A stretch of DNA of 27,546 nt from a bacterium. GTDB lineage: Bacteria > Patescibacteriota > Patescibacteriia > 2-12-FULL-60-25. Shown piece after piece: positions 7,023 to 13,726 of the stretch (the stretch's first letter is position 1; each line of letters starts with the position of its first letter). The notes under the pieces were generated by a model. It saw only the letters and a list, made by a program, of their open reading frames with translations. It had not been told where the DNA came from and did not search any database. Where the stretch lies: NCBI GenBank assembly GCA_020056125.1, contig JAGVIJ010000087.1, positions 1 to 27,546 on the forward strand, in the 5' to 3' direction. A program made the position numbers and the translations under genes.

Positions 7023-8051
7023 GTGTTGATTCGTATTCGCAAAGAAAATTTCGGCTACGTCTTGTTTGATCGCCATGGCAGGACGCACCACTTCGTAAAA
7101 ACCGATGAGGTCTTGGAAGACAAAGACCGTTCCGAGATCGTTGATTTTCTCGGCAAATACTATGCCTTCGATACCGAGCCTGAATATGAAATCCTATTTC
7201 CGCCCAAGAATGCGCTCGAACTCGCTGCGCCAATCGCGCTCTACCTGGAAATATCTCCGATGTGCAATTTGCACTGCCAACATTGCTACAAGCCAGTGCA
7301 TATTTGCAAACACCCCCTGTCCACACAAGGTTTCAAAGACTTGATAGACGAACTGAGCACCCTGGGCGTATTCGAGATCAGGTTCTGCGGAAACGAGCCC
7401 ACGGTACACCCTGACTTTTTCGAGATCTGCCGCTTTGTTCAAGACAGGCAAATGTATTTGGGAATAAATACAAATGCCCATTTTGACTCGGCATTTCAAC
7501 AGCGGCTGGTTGAACTTGGTCCAGATTTCGTGGTTGTCAGTATCGACGGTACCGAAGATACCCACGATCAAATCCGGGGCGCGGGATCCTACCAACTCGC
7601 GGTTTCTTTTTTGCAGGCATTGGCTCGCGCGAACATTAAAAGACGCATCAATACCGTCTTGTCATCCGACTCTCTGCCTGCCGTGCGTCACATAGCCAAG
7701 CTGGCTGACGAAACGGGGTCGGACGTTAGCTACTTGCCCCTAAGACCAATCGGCAAGGCGACGAGTTTTAAAAAAAACCGCGCTCTGACTCCAGAATTGA
7801 TGATGGCCGCTGTGAATGAGGTTATGGAAGTTCGGAGTCGATACCCGAATGTAACGTTCCTAACCTACTTCGACATCTACTCCGCTAAACCCACATATCA
7901 TCATTCACTGGTGCTCAATGAGCCGTGTCCGGCCAGAAAGAACGGCTTCGTCACCTGCGAGGGCGACTTCTACCCCTGTGACTTCTTGCGAGCCGTGGGG
8001 AACCGTTTCTTGTGTGGCAACATTGCCCAAAGTGGATTCTGGAAGATCTGA
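7023..8051 (+). CDS. Radical SAM/SPASM-type protein, cut short by an in-frame UGA
   Basis: Radical SAM enzymes use a 4Fe-4S cluster to split S-adenosylmethionine and start radical chemistry. The cluster motif CNLHCQHC is at residues 81-88 (Cys 81, 85, 88), followed by FCGNEPTVHP and a TIM-barrel-like region. The first 70 residues, opening RKENFGYVLFDRHG, resemble the leader-binding domain found in front of some peptide-modifying radical SAM enzymes; that reading is tentative. A late Cys group (CPARKNGFVTCEGDFYPCDF) begins a SPASM-type domain. The frame stops at UGA 8049-8051, where family members often have the Trp of an IW motif, and the same frame continues open to 8228. Start: GTG 7023, five nt after AAGGAGAA. 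No precursor peptide gene was recognised nearby. Confidence 0.85.
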   Translation: MLIRIRKENFGYVLFDRHGRTHHFVKTDEVLEDKDRSEIVDFLGKYYAFDTEPEYEILFPPKNALELAAPIALYLEISPMCNLHCQHCYKPVHICKHPLSTQGFKDLIDELSTLGVFEIRFCGNEPTVHPDFFEICRFVQDRQMYLGINTNAHFDSAFQQRLVELGPDFVVVSIDGTEDTHDQIRGAGSYQLAVSFLQALARANIKRRINTVLSSDSLPAVRHIAKLADETGSDVSYLPLRPIGKATSFKKNRALTPELMMAAVNEVMEVRSRYPNVTFLTYFDIYSAKPTYHHSLVLNEPCPARKNGFVTCEGDFYPCDFLRAVGNRFLCGNIAQSGFWKI

Positions 8052-8228
8052 TCCGAATCGAGCGTGTTGCGGGACTATCAAGGGTTGCGATTGCCTAAGT
8101 GCCGATCGTGCGATCTTTACCTTCGAAGCTGCAACAGCGGCTGCATCGCTGGATCGCTCGCTTCGAACGGAGCGAATGAAGACGAGCTGTGCTTCATCGA
8201 TCTAGCCAAGAAGACAAAGGTAAAATAA
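8052..8228 (+). pseudogene. Detached C-terminal part of the radical SAM gene
   Basis: In the same frame as the gene before it, directly after the UGA, 58 further codons run to TAA 8226-8228. They encode VLRDYQGLRLPKC then RSCDLYLRSCNSGC: Cys 360, 363, 370 and 374 if numbering is carried through. This is the Cys spacing expected for the end of a SPASM/twitch domain that holds auxiliary iron-sulfur clusters. The intact gene would be 401 residues. A single TGG-to-TGA change would explain it; readthrough or a sequence error are alternatives. Confidence 0.75.
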
Positions 8229-8253
8229 AACTATGCGCCGCGAAGGCGCCCCT

Positions 8254-8280
8254 AGAGGATCTGAACAATCCTCTTTTTTA
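8254..8280 (+). terminator. Terminator after the radical SAM gene
   Basis: AGAGGAT (8254-8260) pairs with ATCCTCT (8268-8274), followed by a run of T. A second small hairpin, GCGCC/GGCGC (8236-8249), precedes it. Its position after TAA 8228, not after the UGA, supports 8228 as the ancestral end of the gene. Confidence 0.75.
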
Positions 8281-8341
8281 TTACTTGCAGATAGCGCTCT
8301 GGTAAATTTATATCTTTGTTAGTGGCTACGAACCGACAAAC

Positions 8342-8370
8342 TTGATTATTTTTTAATTGACCTATAAAGT
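8342..8370 (+). promoter_or_regulatory. Predicted dksA-like/lspA promoter
   Basis: A -35 TTGATT (8342-8347), 17 bp, then TAAAGT (8365-8370); an overlapping TATAAA starts at 8363. The predicted start near 8377 is about 4 nt before ATG 8381. Confidence 0.45.
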
Positions 8371-8380
8371 ATTGCTCAAT

Positions 8381-8755
8381 ATGACACCCGAACAACTCCA
8401 ACATTTTAAACAACGCTTGCTAGAGGACAAGGCGCGTTTAGAGCAAGAATTAGAAGACTTCGGCTCCAAGGATCCGGCGCGACCCGGCCGCTATTTAGCG
8501 GATTATCCGGAGAGCGGCAGTAGTTCAGACGATGATAATGCCATGGAAATCGCCGAGTATTCAGATGAAATTTCCATCGAAGCGCGTTTGGATGCGGAAT
8601 TGCGCGATGTTAAAAAAGCTCTGGCAACCATTGAAAAAGGCGGCTATGGTTTGTGCAAGTATTGCCAAAAGGAAATCCAAGTCGAGCGCTTAGAGGCTCG
8701 ACCCGCCTCTTCCAGCTGTATCAAGTGCAAAAAGGTTTTAACCCAAGAGATGTAA
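8381..8755 (+). CDS. DksA/TraR-family zinc-finger protein
   Basis: Members of this family bind RNA polymerase through its secondary channel or act as small zinc-finger regulators. The protein has 124 residues. The N-terminal half is a Glu/Lys-rich helix (about 1-28) and the middle is acidic. A second helix (about 60-86) leads into the C4 zinc finger CKYC...CIKC (Cys 92, 95, 113, 116), the DksA/TraR signature. ATG 8381 is preferred over TTG 8357 because it fits the family beginning TPEQLQHFKQRLLEDK and the predicted start point. The stop overlaps the lspA start by one base (TAATG), so the two genes are translationally coupled. Whether it does the job of E. coli DksA is not shown. Confidence 0.9.
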   Translation: MTPEQLQHFKQRLLEDKARLEQELEDFGSKDPARPGRYLADYPESGSSSDDDNAMEIAEYSDEISIEARLDAELRDVKKALATIEKGGYGLCKYCQKEIQVERLEARPASSSCIKCKKVLTQEM

Positions 8756-9213
8756 TGACCAAGTCCGTCATTAGTATTTTGCTCGGTTTGATTGCGCCGC
8801 TGGTCGCCGACCGCTTAACCAAACTTTATTTCATGAAACAATCCGCAGACAGCGGGTTTGTTTTATTTTCAGGGATATTAGAATCCACTCGGCATCAGAA
8901 TTACGGGGTGGTGGCCAACTTCCCCTTGCCCATGTTAGTAATTTTTATCTTAACGGCCGTGGCCGTGTTTTTTCTGGTGTTAGGACTAAGGAGCGCGTGG
9001 AAAAAATCCGATTGGCCGCAAAGCGCCTACCTCCTGCTGATTTTAGCCGGCGCCGCAGGCAACCTCTGGGATCGCGTGCAATACGGTTATGTATTTGATT
9101 GGATTTTGCTCTTTAGCCGCTCGGCCCTGAACCTCGCGGATATTTTTATCATCTTGGGTTTGCTTGGATATTTTTTTACTTATCGTCCGGCAGGGCGGCG
9201 ACCAACGTCTTGA
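8755..9213 (+). CDS. lspA: Lipoprotein signal peptidase (signal peptidase II)
   Basis: LspA is an inner-membrane aspartic peptidase that removes the signal peptide of lipoproteins after lipid attachment at the +1 Cys. The 152-residue protein has the expected four hydrophobic segments (about 4-19, 57-78, 91-103, 127-142). It carries the family motifs DRLTK (19-23), NYGVVANF (49-56, the NxG box), GNLWDRVQYGYVFDWI with Asp 115, and LNLADIFI with Asp 129; the last two are the catalytic aspartates. The start overlaps the preceding stop codon. A probable lipoprotein substrate is encoded at 10360. No terminator follows; the next gene starts 75 bp later with its own ribosome binding site. Confidence 0.93.
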   Translation: MTKSVISILLGLIAPLVADRLTKLYFMKQSADSGFVLFSGILESTRHQNYGVVANFPLPMLVIFILTAVAVFFLVLGLRSAWKKSDWPQSAYLLLILAGAAGNLWDRVQYGYVFDWILLFSRSALNLADIFIILGLLGYFFTYRPAGRRPTS

Positions 9214-9288
9214 CCATTTATTGAAAACCCGCCACTCGCGCGTCACCATGATGATCTCTCTGAACCTTCAACTGGAAAGAGGCATCTC

Positions 9289-10068
9289 ATGCAAACGCTA
9301 GACGGACTAGCTCAACTTCAGGCGACTGTAGAAAAAGAACTGGCCAAGGTGCAACGCTGGGGTCAGTTCCAGGATTCCAGCGGCTCGCGGCCACAGACCA
9401 CGCTGGGTCACACAGCTTCCCTCCAACTCGTGGCCGTGGCGCTGGTTCTAGCAGAACAGCGCTGGAATCCCATGCCTTTTGACGCGGGATTCGTGCACCA
9501 GATGGTGGCTCTGCACGACATGGGAGAAGTCGTGCGCGCTGACGCGGGGCGCGATGTGCTGGCTCCGGACAAAACATGGGAAAAGGACTGGCGCGAAGTG
9601 CAGGCGTTCAAACAACTCTGTCTGACCCTGCCCGAGATCCAACGGACGCCTCTGTTGTTCCGCTATCTCGGACAATTCGCGCTCCAACCCAATGCCTTGG
9701 GTGGGAACGAATCCGAGTTGCTCGCTCTGCTGGCTACGGAAAAGCGGCTGGAATGCCTGCTGTTCCAGGTCATCGAGAAGCTGGACTATTTGCTCTACGC
9801 CTTGTATGAGTTCCGAACTCGCGGCAATCTGCGCATCCTGGTTCACGTCTTGCGAGCCTATCATGTTCAACTTCTGAAGTTGACCGAACGGCTACCAGGA
9901 TTTGCCAAGGAGCTCTACACCACCCAAGTCGTAACTTGGGCCGATGGATTGCTCGAGCAGTTCGCTAATACGGAAGAGCGAGACGTCCCGGATCGCAAAG
10001 GCGAGGGCGTGCGCAAGGCGCAAAGAGAGCTGTCCTTCGACTCGACCGGCACCGGTGAAGACCACTAG
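9289..10068 (+). CDS. HD-domain phosphohydrolase-like protein
   Basis: HD proteins are metal-dependent phosphohydrolases. This 259-residue protein has His 41 (LGHTASLQLV), then LHDMGEVVRAD with His 76, Asp 77 and Glu 80. The layout resembles the YfbR/HDDC2 nucleotidase group, where H...HD...E and a later Asp bind the metal. VIEKLDYLLYALYEF (about 161-175) could give the last ligand. The C-terminal 30 residues are charged and probably disordered. The start is ATG 9289, six nt after the Shine-Dalgarno-like GAAAGAGG. It ends before a strong terminator, so it is probably a single-gene unit or the tail of the dksA-lspA unit. The substrate is unknown. Confidence 0.82.
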   Translation: MQTLDGLAQLQATVEKELAKVQRWGQFQDSSGSRPQTTLGHTASLQLVAVALVLAEQRWNPMPFDAGFVHQMVALHDMGEVVRADAGRDVLAPDKTWEKDWREVQAFKQLCLTLPEIQRTPLLFRYLGQFALQPNALGGNESELLALLATEKRLECLLFQVIEKLDYLLYALYEFRTRGNLRILVHVLRAYHVQLLKLTERLPGFAKELYTTQVVTWADGLLEQFANTEERDVPDRKGEGVRKAQRELSFDSTGTGEDH

Positions 10069-10091
10069 CCGCGAACCCCTGCCCCCCCGTT

Positions 10092-10114
10092 GGGCGCAAG
10101 CCTTGCGCCCCTAC
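10092..10114 (-). repeat. GTAG-headed REP-like palindrome 1
   Basis: Read on the minus strand, GTAG is followed by GGGCGCAAG, one G, then CTTGCGCCC: a perfect 9-bp palindrome with a GTAG head. REP elements moved by RAYT (TnpA-REP) transposases carry such a head. Confidence 0.55.
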
Positions 10115-10118
10115 TCAT

Positions 10119-10146
10119 ATCCGCCCCCTCGGGTGGATTTTTTTTA
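10119..10146 (+). terminator. Terminator after the HD gene
   Basis: ATCCGCCC (10119-10126) pairs with GGGTGGAT (10131-10138) over the tetraloop CCTC, followed by eight T. The shape is classic for an intrinsic terminator. Confidence 0.85.
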
Positions 10147-10170
10147 GCATTTATCCGCGAAGGCAAAAAG

Positions 10171-10193
10171 GTAGTCGCACCCTTTAGAGTGCG
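10171..10193 (+). repeat. GTAG-headed REP-like palindrome 2
   Basis: GTAG, T, then CGCACCC, TTTA, GAGTGCG: a 7-bp stem with one mismatch. It has the same length and loop as copy 3 but different stem bases, changed mostly in compensating pairs. Confidence 0.55.
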
Positions 10194-10211
10194 CTTTATT
10201 ATCTTGATTAA

Positions 10212-10234
10212 CGCAGACTAAAGTCTGCGGCTAC
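10212..10234 (-). repeat. GTAG-headed REP-like palindrome 3
   Basis: On the minus strand: GTAG, C, CGCAGAC, TTTA, GTCTGCG. The plus-strand palindrome CGCAGACT/AGTCTGCG at 10212-10229 is perfect. Copies 2 and 3 face each other in opposite orientation, as in a BIME. Confidence 0.55.
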
Positions 10235-10359
10235 CGGACTCGGGACTTCCAATGATTTATCCCCATCTTGACAGAAGGAAAAAAAAGTGGAAGCGATAGA
10301 AGTAGGTACAGGAAATGCGAAATGATTCGCTGATCCTCAAACACCATGGAGAAGGAACA

Positions 10360-11193
10360 ATGAAACGATTCTGGTTTCTCTGCTGGGCGGTTTTCATGTG
10401 CGTTGTGGCGGCCGGCTCGCTCTGCGGTTGTGCGCCGGAAGAGTCCATCGCTCAAATCTCCTACCTCATACCCGAAGAACGGGACAAGGACAAGATCGCC
10501 GATGTTCCGGAGAAAAACCAACCTCCGGAACCCGGCGAGATCGTGGATCAATACACCACGCACATCAACTTCTACGCGGATTGCGACATCAACCCGCCTG
10601 AAATGGCCACGGCTAAAAAATACCAAGCCGAGCCGCTTTGCAGCCGCATCGTGGCCACGGCCATGACCAATCTGGATGGCCACTCCTTTGAGGAAGCAAC
10701 CTCATTCGACTGGTACGTGGCTGATACTGAAGTGCTCACGCTCATGTGCGCGGACGAGCCGTGGCTCAACCTGTGTTGGCCTGTGGGCCAACAAGATGTG
10801 TTCGATTTGAACACCGGGGTCGAGCCTGAAACCACGGTAGCCGTGTGCACGCAAAACATTTGTCCGGAACCTTTGCCCCCGGACTGCGAGGATGTGGTCT
10901 GCCGTTCCATTCAGGTGAAAACCGTGGTGAATCTCCAAGGCAGTTGGCAGATGAGCGATCAACCGGCCTACAACGCGGGCGTCATGAACTTGATTCAGGA
11001 CGGCCGTGGCTTCTCTGACGAGCACTTGGGGCTGGATCACGGCCAGATCATGGCTGACTCGGTGCAGTTCGAGATCGATGACTATTTGTACCAAGGCCAA
11101 ATCCATGCCGGTCGCGATCAGATGCACGGCACCATCATGGAGATGATGGGCATGACCGTGATCGGAACTTGGACAGCTAACCGTGCCCCATGA
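10360..11193 (+). CDS. Predicted lipoprotein of unknown function
   Basis: The 277-residue protein opens with a lipoprotein signal: MKRF, a hydrophobic core to about residue 20, then the lipobox LCGC with Cys 24 as the probable lipidated residue. A Pro/Glu/Lys-rich linker (about 28-60) follows, then a globular region with many cysteines (for example DCDINPP, PLCSRIV, LMCADEPWLNLCW, CTQNICPEPLPPDCEDVVC), suggesting several disulfides. The last 85 residues, from GSWQMSDQPAYN to GTIMEMMGMTVIGTWTANRAP, look like a small beta-barrel of the lipocalin-like kind; that is only a resemblance. ATG 10360 is chosen because the signal peptide starts there, four nt after GGAGAAGGA. LspA, encoded 1.1 kb upstream, would process it. 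I do not recognise the family. Confidence 0.8.
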   Translation: MKRFWFLCWAVFMCVVAAGSLCGCAPEESIAQISYLIPEERDKDKIADVPEKNQPPEPGEIVDQYTTHINFYADCDINPPEMATAKKYQAEPLCSRIVATAMTNLDGHSFEEATSFDWYVADTEVLTLMCADEPWLNLCWPVGQQDVFDLNTGVEPETTVAVCTQNICPEPLPPDCEDVVCRSIQVKTVVNLQGSWQMSDQPAYNAGVMNLIQDGRGFSDEHLGLDHGQIMADSVQFEIDDYLYQGQIHAGRDQMHGTIMEMMGMTVIGTWTANRAP

Positions 11194-11219
11194 CTTGTCC
11201 TGGGCGCACGCCTCTACTC

Positions 11220-11255
11220 GCCTCCTAGCTGACGCACCCGTGTCGGCTGGGAGGC
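11220..11255 (+). terminator. Long hairpin after the lipoprotein gene
   Basis: GCCTCCTAGCTGAC (11220-11233) pairs over 14 bp with GTCGGCTGGGAGGC (11242-11255), two pairs being G-U. The loop is 8 nt. The tail ACTTATTT is only weakly U-rich. The first heptamer array starts 8 bp later. Confidence 0.65.
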
Positions 11256-11262
11256 ACTTATT

Positions 11263-11297
11263 TCGAATATCGAGGCTCGAATTTCGAATGTCGGGCA
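11263..11297 (+). repeat. Left heptamer array, consensus TCGAATN
   Basis: Five head-to-tail heptamers: TCGAATA, TCGAGGC, TCGAATT, TCGAATG, TCGGGCA. Three match TCGAATN exactly. The orientation is opposite to the array on the other side of the four-helix-bundle gene. The gene starts 26 bp later. Confidence 0.75.
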
Positions 11298-11322
11298 AGG
11301 AACAAGTCCAAATATAAAATCT

Positions 11323-11718
11323 ATGCTAAATTCAGAATTTAAAAATAAAATCGTTTCTTTTAAAGACATGGATGCATGGAAACAGGGTCATGCGCTGGTG
11401 CTTTTAATCTATCAATTAACTAAACCCTTCCCGCCGACAGAAACTTTTGGCCTTATATCACAAATGAGAAGGGCGGCCGTTTCTATCCCTTCTAACATCG
11501 CAGAGGGGTTTGGTAGATATTCTCCCAAGGAAAAAATTCAATTCTATGCAATAGCGCGGGGATCGCTGACCGAACTGCATAATCAAATCATAATTTCCAA
11601 AGATACCCACTTCCTAACAGAAGCTGATTTCCAAACCGCTGAGTACCAGATCATAAGAGTCCACAAAATTTTAAATCGCCTGCTTTCGTGCACGCCTCGG
11701 CTTTCACTAAAAAAATAA
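11323..11718 (+). CDS. Four-helix-bundle protein, S23/IVP family
   Basis: This small all-helical family was first found in intervening sequences inside 23S rRNA genes; the Avd accessory protein of diversity-generating retroelements shares the fold. The 131-residue protein has the family pattern: FKDMDAWKQGHALVLLIYQLT (helix 1, about 13-33), then FGLISQMRRAAVSIPSNIAEGFGR (helix 2 with the hallmark SIPSNIAEG at about 60-68). KIQFYAIARGSLTELHNQI (helix 3) and a last helix to about 125 complete it. The molecular role outside those two settings is unknown. No rRNA gene and no reverse transcriptase is present here. The gene lies between heptamer arrays of opposite orientation, with the right-hand array beginning 3 bp after its stop. 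No promoter or Shine-Dalgarno was recognised. Confidence 0.92.
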   Translation: MLNSEFKNKIVSFKDMDAWKQGHALVLLIYQLTKPFPPTETFGLISQMRRAAVSIPSNIAEGFGRYSPKEKIQFYAIARGSLTELHNQIIISKDTHFLTEADFQTAEYQIIRVHKILNRLLSCTPRLSLKK

Positions 11719-11721
11719 TCC

Positions 11722-11777
11722 TACTCGAAATTCGAAATTCAACATTCGATATTCGAAATTCGATATTCGACATTCGA
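11722..11777 (-). repeat. Right heptamer array, consensus NATTCGA
   Basis: Eight uninterrupted heptamers: TACTCGA, AATTCGA, AATTCAA, CATTCGA, TATTCGA, AATTCGA, TATTCGA, CATTCGA. Six match NATTCGA, the reverse complement of the left array's TCGAATN. It ends 5 bp before the comM ATG. There are no spacers, so this is not CRISPR. Confidence 0.85.
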
Positions 11778-11782
11778 ACCAT

Positions 11783-13300
11783 ATGTCTGCCAAAGTGATT
11801 ACGTCTTCAATTTTAGGATTGGACGGCTATAAGGTTGAGGTGGAATGCGACATCTCGCCGGGCATGCCCAAGTTTATGATCGTGGGTCTGCCGGATACAG
11901 CCGTGCAAGAGGCGCGCGAAAGAGTGCGGAGCGCCATGCGCGTTTCCGACCTGCCGTTTCCGCGCCCCAAAATCACCATCAACTTGGCGCCGGCTGATTT
12001 AAAAAAATCCGGCACGGGTTTTGACTTACCCATAGCCATCGCCATCCTCATGGCTAACGGCGATCTGCCGTTTTGTGATCCGCAAAAAAGAATTTTCATC
12101 GGCGAGCTGGCCTTGGACGGAAGTCTACGGCCGGTGCCCGGCGCATTATCCACTGCGCTCTTGGCTCGAGAATTGGGTGTGCAAGAACTCATCGTGCCCA
12201 AGCACAACATGAACGAGACCACCTTGGTGCGCGGGCAAAAAATTCTTCCGGCAGCTAATTTGCGCGAGGTGGTGGAGCACATCATGGGTGTCAGACAACT
12301 CCAACCGGCTGAACCGCGCCAGCTTGAGCCGCCTAAAATTAATCCTCATCATTCGGATTTTTCAGCTATCCGCGGACAAGAGCAGGCTAAGCGCGCTTTA
12401 GAAATCGCTGCGGCCGGCGGCCACAATATTTTATTGCAAGGTCCGCCCGGTTCAGGCAAGACGCTCTTGGCGCGCGCTTTCTCCAGCATCCTGCCGGAGC
12501 TAACGTATGACGAAGCGCTGGATATCACGCGCATCCATTCAGTGGCCGGCATTTTGCCGCGCGAGGGTTTTATTAATCAGCGGCCATTCCGCTCGCCCCA
12601 CCACACAGCCAGCGGCGTGTCGCTCGTGGGCGGCGGCAGTATTCCCAAACCGGGCGAAGTTTCGCTGGCGCATCGCGGGGTTTTATTTTTGGATGAGTTC
12701 CCGGAGTTTTCGCGCAATGTTTTAGAGAATTTACGCCAGCCTTTGGAAGATGGTTTTGTCACAGTGTCGCGCGCCCAAGGCACGGTCTGCTTTCCGGCGC
12801 GCTTTTCGCTCATCGCGGCCATGAATCCCTGCCGTTGCGGTTATGCCACTGACCCGGAACGCGCCTGCTGTTGCACGCCCGTACAAGTTATAAATTATCG
12901 CAAGCGCCTGTCCGGCCCGCTCCTGGATCGCATTGATTTGATGATTGAGGTGCCGCGCGTGCCCACCGAACGGTTGGTTGATTTAACGGCCGGCGAATCC
13001 TCGGACAAAATCCGCGAGCGCGTGCAAACCGCGCGCGACCGACAGCAAGCGCGTTTCAAAAATATCAATCTCTTGACCAACGCCGAACTCACGAGCGACC
13101 AGGTGCGACGCTTAATCGATTTAACCGATCCGGCGCGCGCTTTGCTCAAACAAGCCGTGGATAAATACCGCCTTTCGGCGCGCGCTTATTTCCGCGTGCT
13201 GAAAATTTCACAAACCATCGCTGACCTGGCGGCCGCTGACACGGTAGATGTGGCGCACGTGGCCGAGGCTCTGCAATACCGGCAGGTTTCAGACGCGTGA
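11783..13300 (+). CDS. comM: ComM/YifB-family Mg-chelatase-like AAA+ ATPase
   Basis: ComM is a ring-shaped AAA+ helicase that drives branch migration during natural transformation in several bacteria, widening the recombined tract. The 505-residue length is typical. The N-terminal Lon-S5-like domain (about 5-165) starts VITSSILGLDGYKVEVECDIS and includes GLPDTAVQEARERVRSA. A linker leads to the AAA+ core with Walker A GPPGSGKT (220-227), Walker B GVLFLDEFPEF (about 298-308), a sensor region LIAAMNPCRCG, and the zinc-like Cys cluster CRCGYATDPERACCC. The C-terminal Mg-chelatase domain carries SARAYFRVLKISQTIADL. Family members remain in organisms not known to be competent. It sits tightly between the two four-helix-bundle cassettes. 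Confidence 0.93.
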   Translation: MSAKVITSSILGLDGYKVEVECDISPGMPKFMIVGLPDTAVQEARERVRSAMRVSDLPFPRPKITINLAPADLKKSGTGFDLPIAIAILMANGDLPFCDPQKRIFIGELALDGSLRPVPGALSTALLARELGVQELIVPKHNMNETTLVRGQKILPAANLREVVEHIMGVRQLQPAEPRQLEPPKINPHHSDFSAIRGQEQAKRALEIAAAGGHNILLQGPPGSGKTLLARAFSSILPELTYDEALDITRIHSVAGILPREGFINQRPFRSPHHTASGVSLVGGGSIPKPGEVSLAHRGVLFLDEFPEFSRNVLENLRQPLEDGFVTVSRAQGTVCFPARFSLIAAMNPCRCGYATDPERACCCTPVQVINYRKRLSGPLLDRIDLMIEVPRVPTERLVDLTAGESSDKIRERVQTARDRQQARFKNINLLTNAELTSDQVRRLIDLTDPARALLKQAVDKYRLSARAYFRVLKISQTIADLAAADTVDVAHVAEALQYRQVSDA

Positions 13301-13310
13301 AGCGCCAAAG

Positions 13311-13350
13311 CATTAAAACATTAAAGCATTAAAACATTAAAACATTAAAA
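13311..13350 (+). repeat. Left octamer array, consensus CATTAAAR
   Basis: Five uninterrupted octamers: CATTAAAA, CATTAAAG, then CATTAAAA three times. A degenerate unit CGCCAAAG sits at 13303-13310, only 2 bp after the comM stop. The four-helix-bundle ATG is 4 bp after the array. Confidence 0.9.
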
Positions 13351-13354
13351 CAAT

Positions 13355-13726
13355 ATGAATATTGGCTATAAAGAAAATTTAAGAAATCAAATGGATCAAT
13401 TTGTACACGCCGTATACCAAGAAACCAAAAAATTCCCAAAAGAAGAACGGTTCGGCGCATCGTCTCAACTGCGCCGCGCCGCCCTCTCGATTGTCTTAAA
13501 TTACACTGAAGGATATGCGCGTGGAAAAAGAGGCGTACAACTCAATTTTTACGAAATTGCTTATGGCTCATTAAAAGAATCAATGTATCTTCTAAATTTC
13601 TCCTTTGAAGAAACTTTCCTTGAGGAAATCGAATACCGGCACTTGCTCGCGGTGGCGGATGAAATAGGTGCGCAACTTTGGACGGAAATCGCTTCAATAA
13701 AACGGTCACAAATCATTAAAACATAA
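13355..13726 (+). CDS. Second four-helix-bundle protein, S23/IVP family
   Basis: The 123-residue protein belongs to the same family as the one at 11323 but is clearly diverged. The hallmark helix reads FGASSQLRRAALSIVLNYTEGYARG (about 30-54), where SIVLNYTEG replaces the usual SIPSNIAEG. Helix 1 is NQMDQFVHAVYQETKKFP and helix 3 is QLNFYEIAYGSLKESMYLL. Its last codons (IIKT and the TAA stop) are formed by the first octamers of the right-hand repeat array, so the array edge defines the protein's C-terminus. Octamers also end 4 bp before its ATG. No Shine-Dalgarno or promoter is visible. The function is unknown, as for its relative. Confidence 0.9.
   Translation: MNIGYKENLRNQMDQFVHAVYQETKKFPKEERFGASSQLRRAALSIVLNYTEGYARGKRGVQLNFYEIAYGSLKESMYLLNFSFEETFLEEIEYRHLLAVADEIGAQLWTEIASIKRSQIIKT

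Noticed and set aside
7023..8228. UGA recoded as Trp or Gly across the genome
   Set aside because: comM, lspA, the Nudix gene and GDPD end at UGA at the expected family length.
9211..9291. lspA and the HD gene as one frame split by UGA
   Set aside because: The frame is open between them, but lspA has its full length, the HD gene has its own Shine-Dalgarno and ATG, and an open 75-nt gap is likely by chance.
11323..13726. A diversity-generating retroelement, since Avd is related to these four-helix-bundle proteins
   Set aside because: No reverse transcriptase and no template/variable repeat pair are visible.
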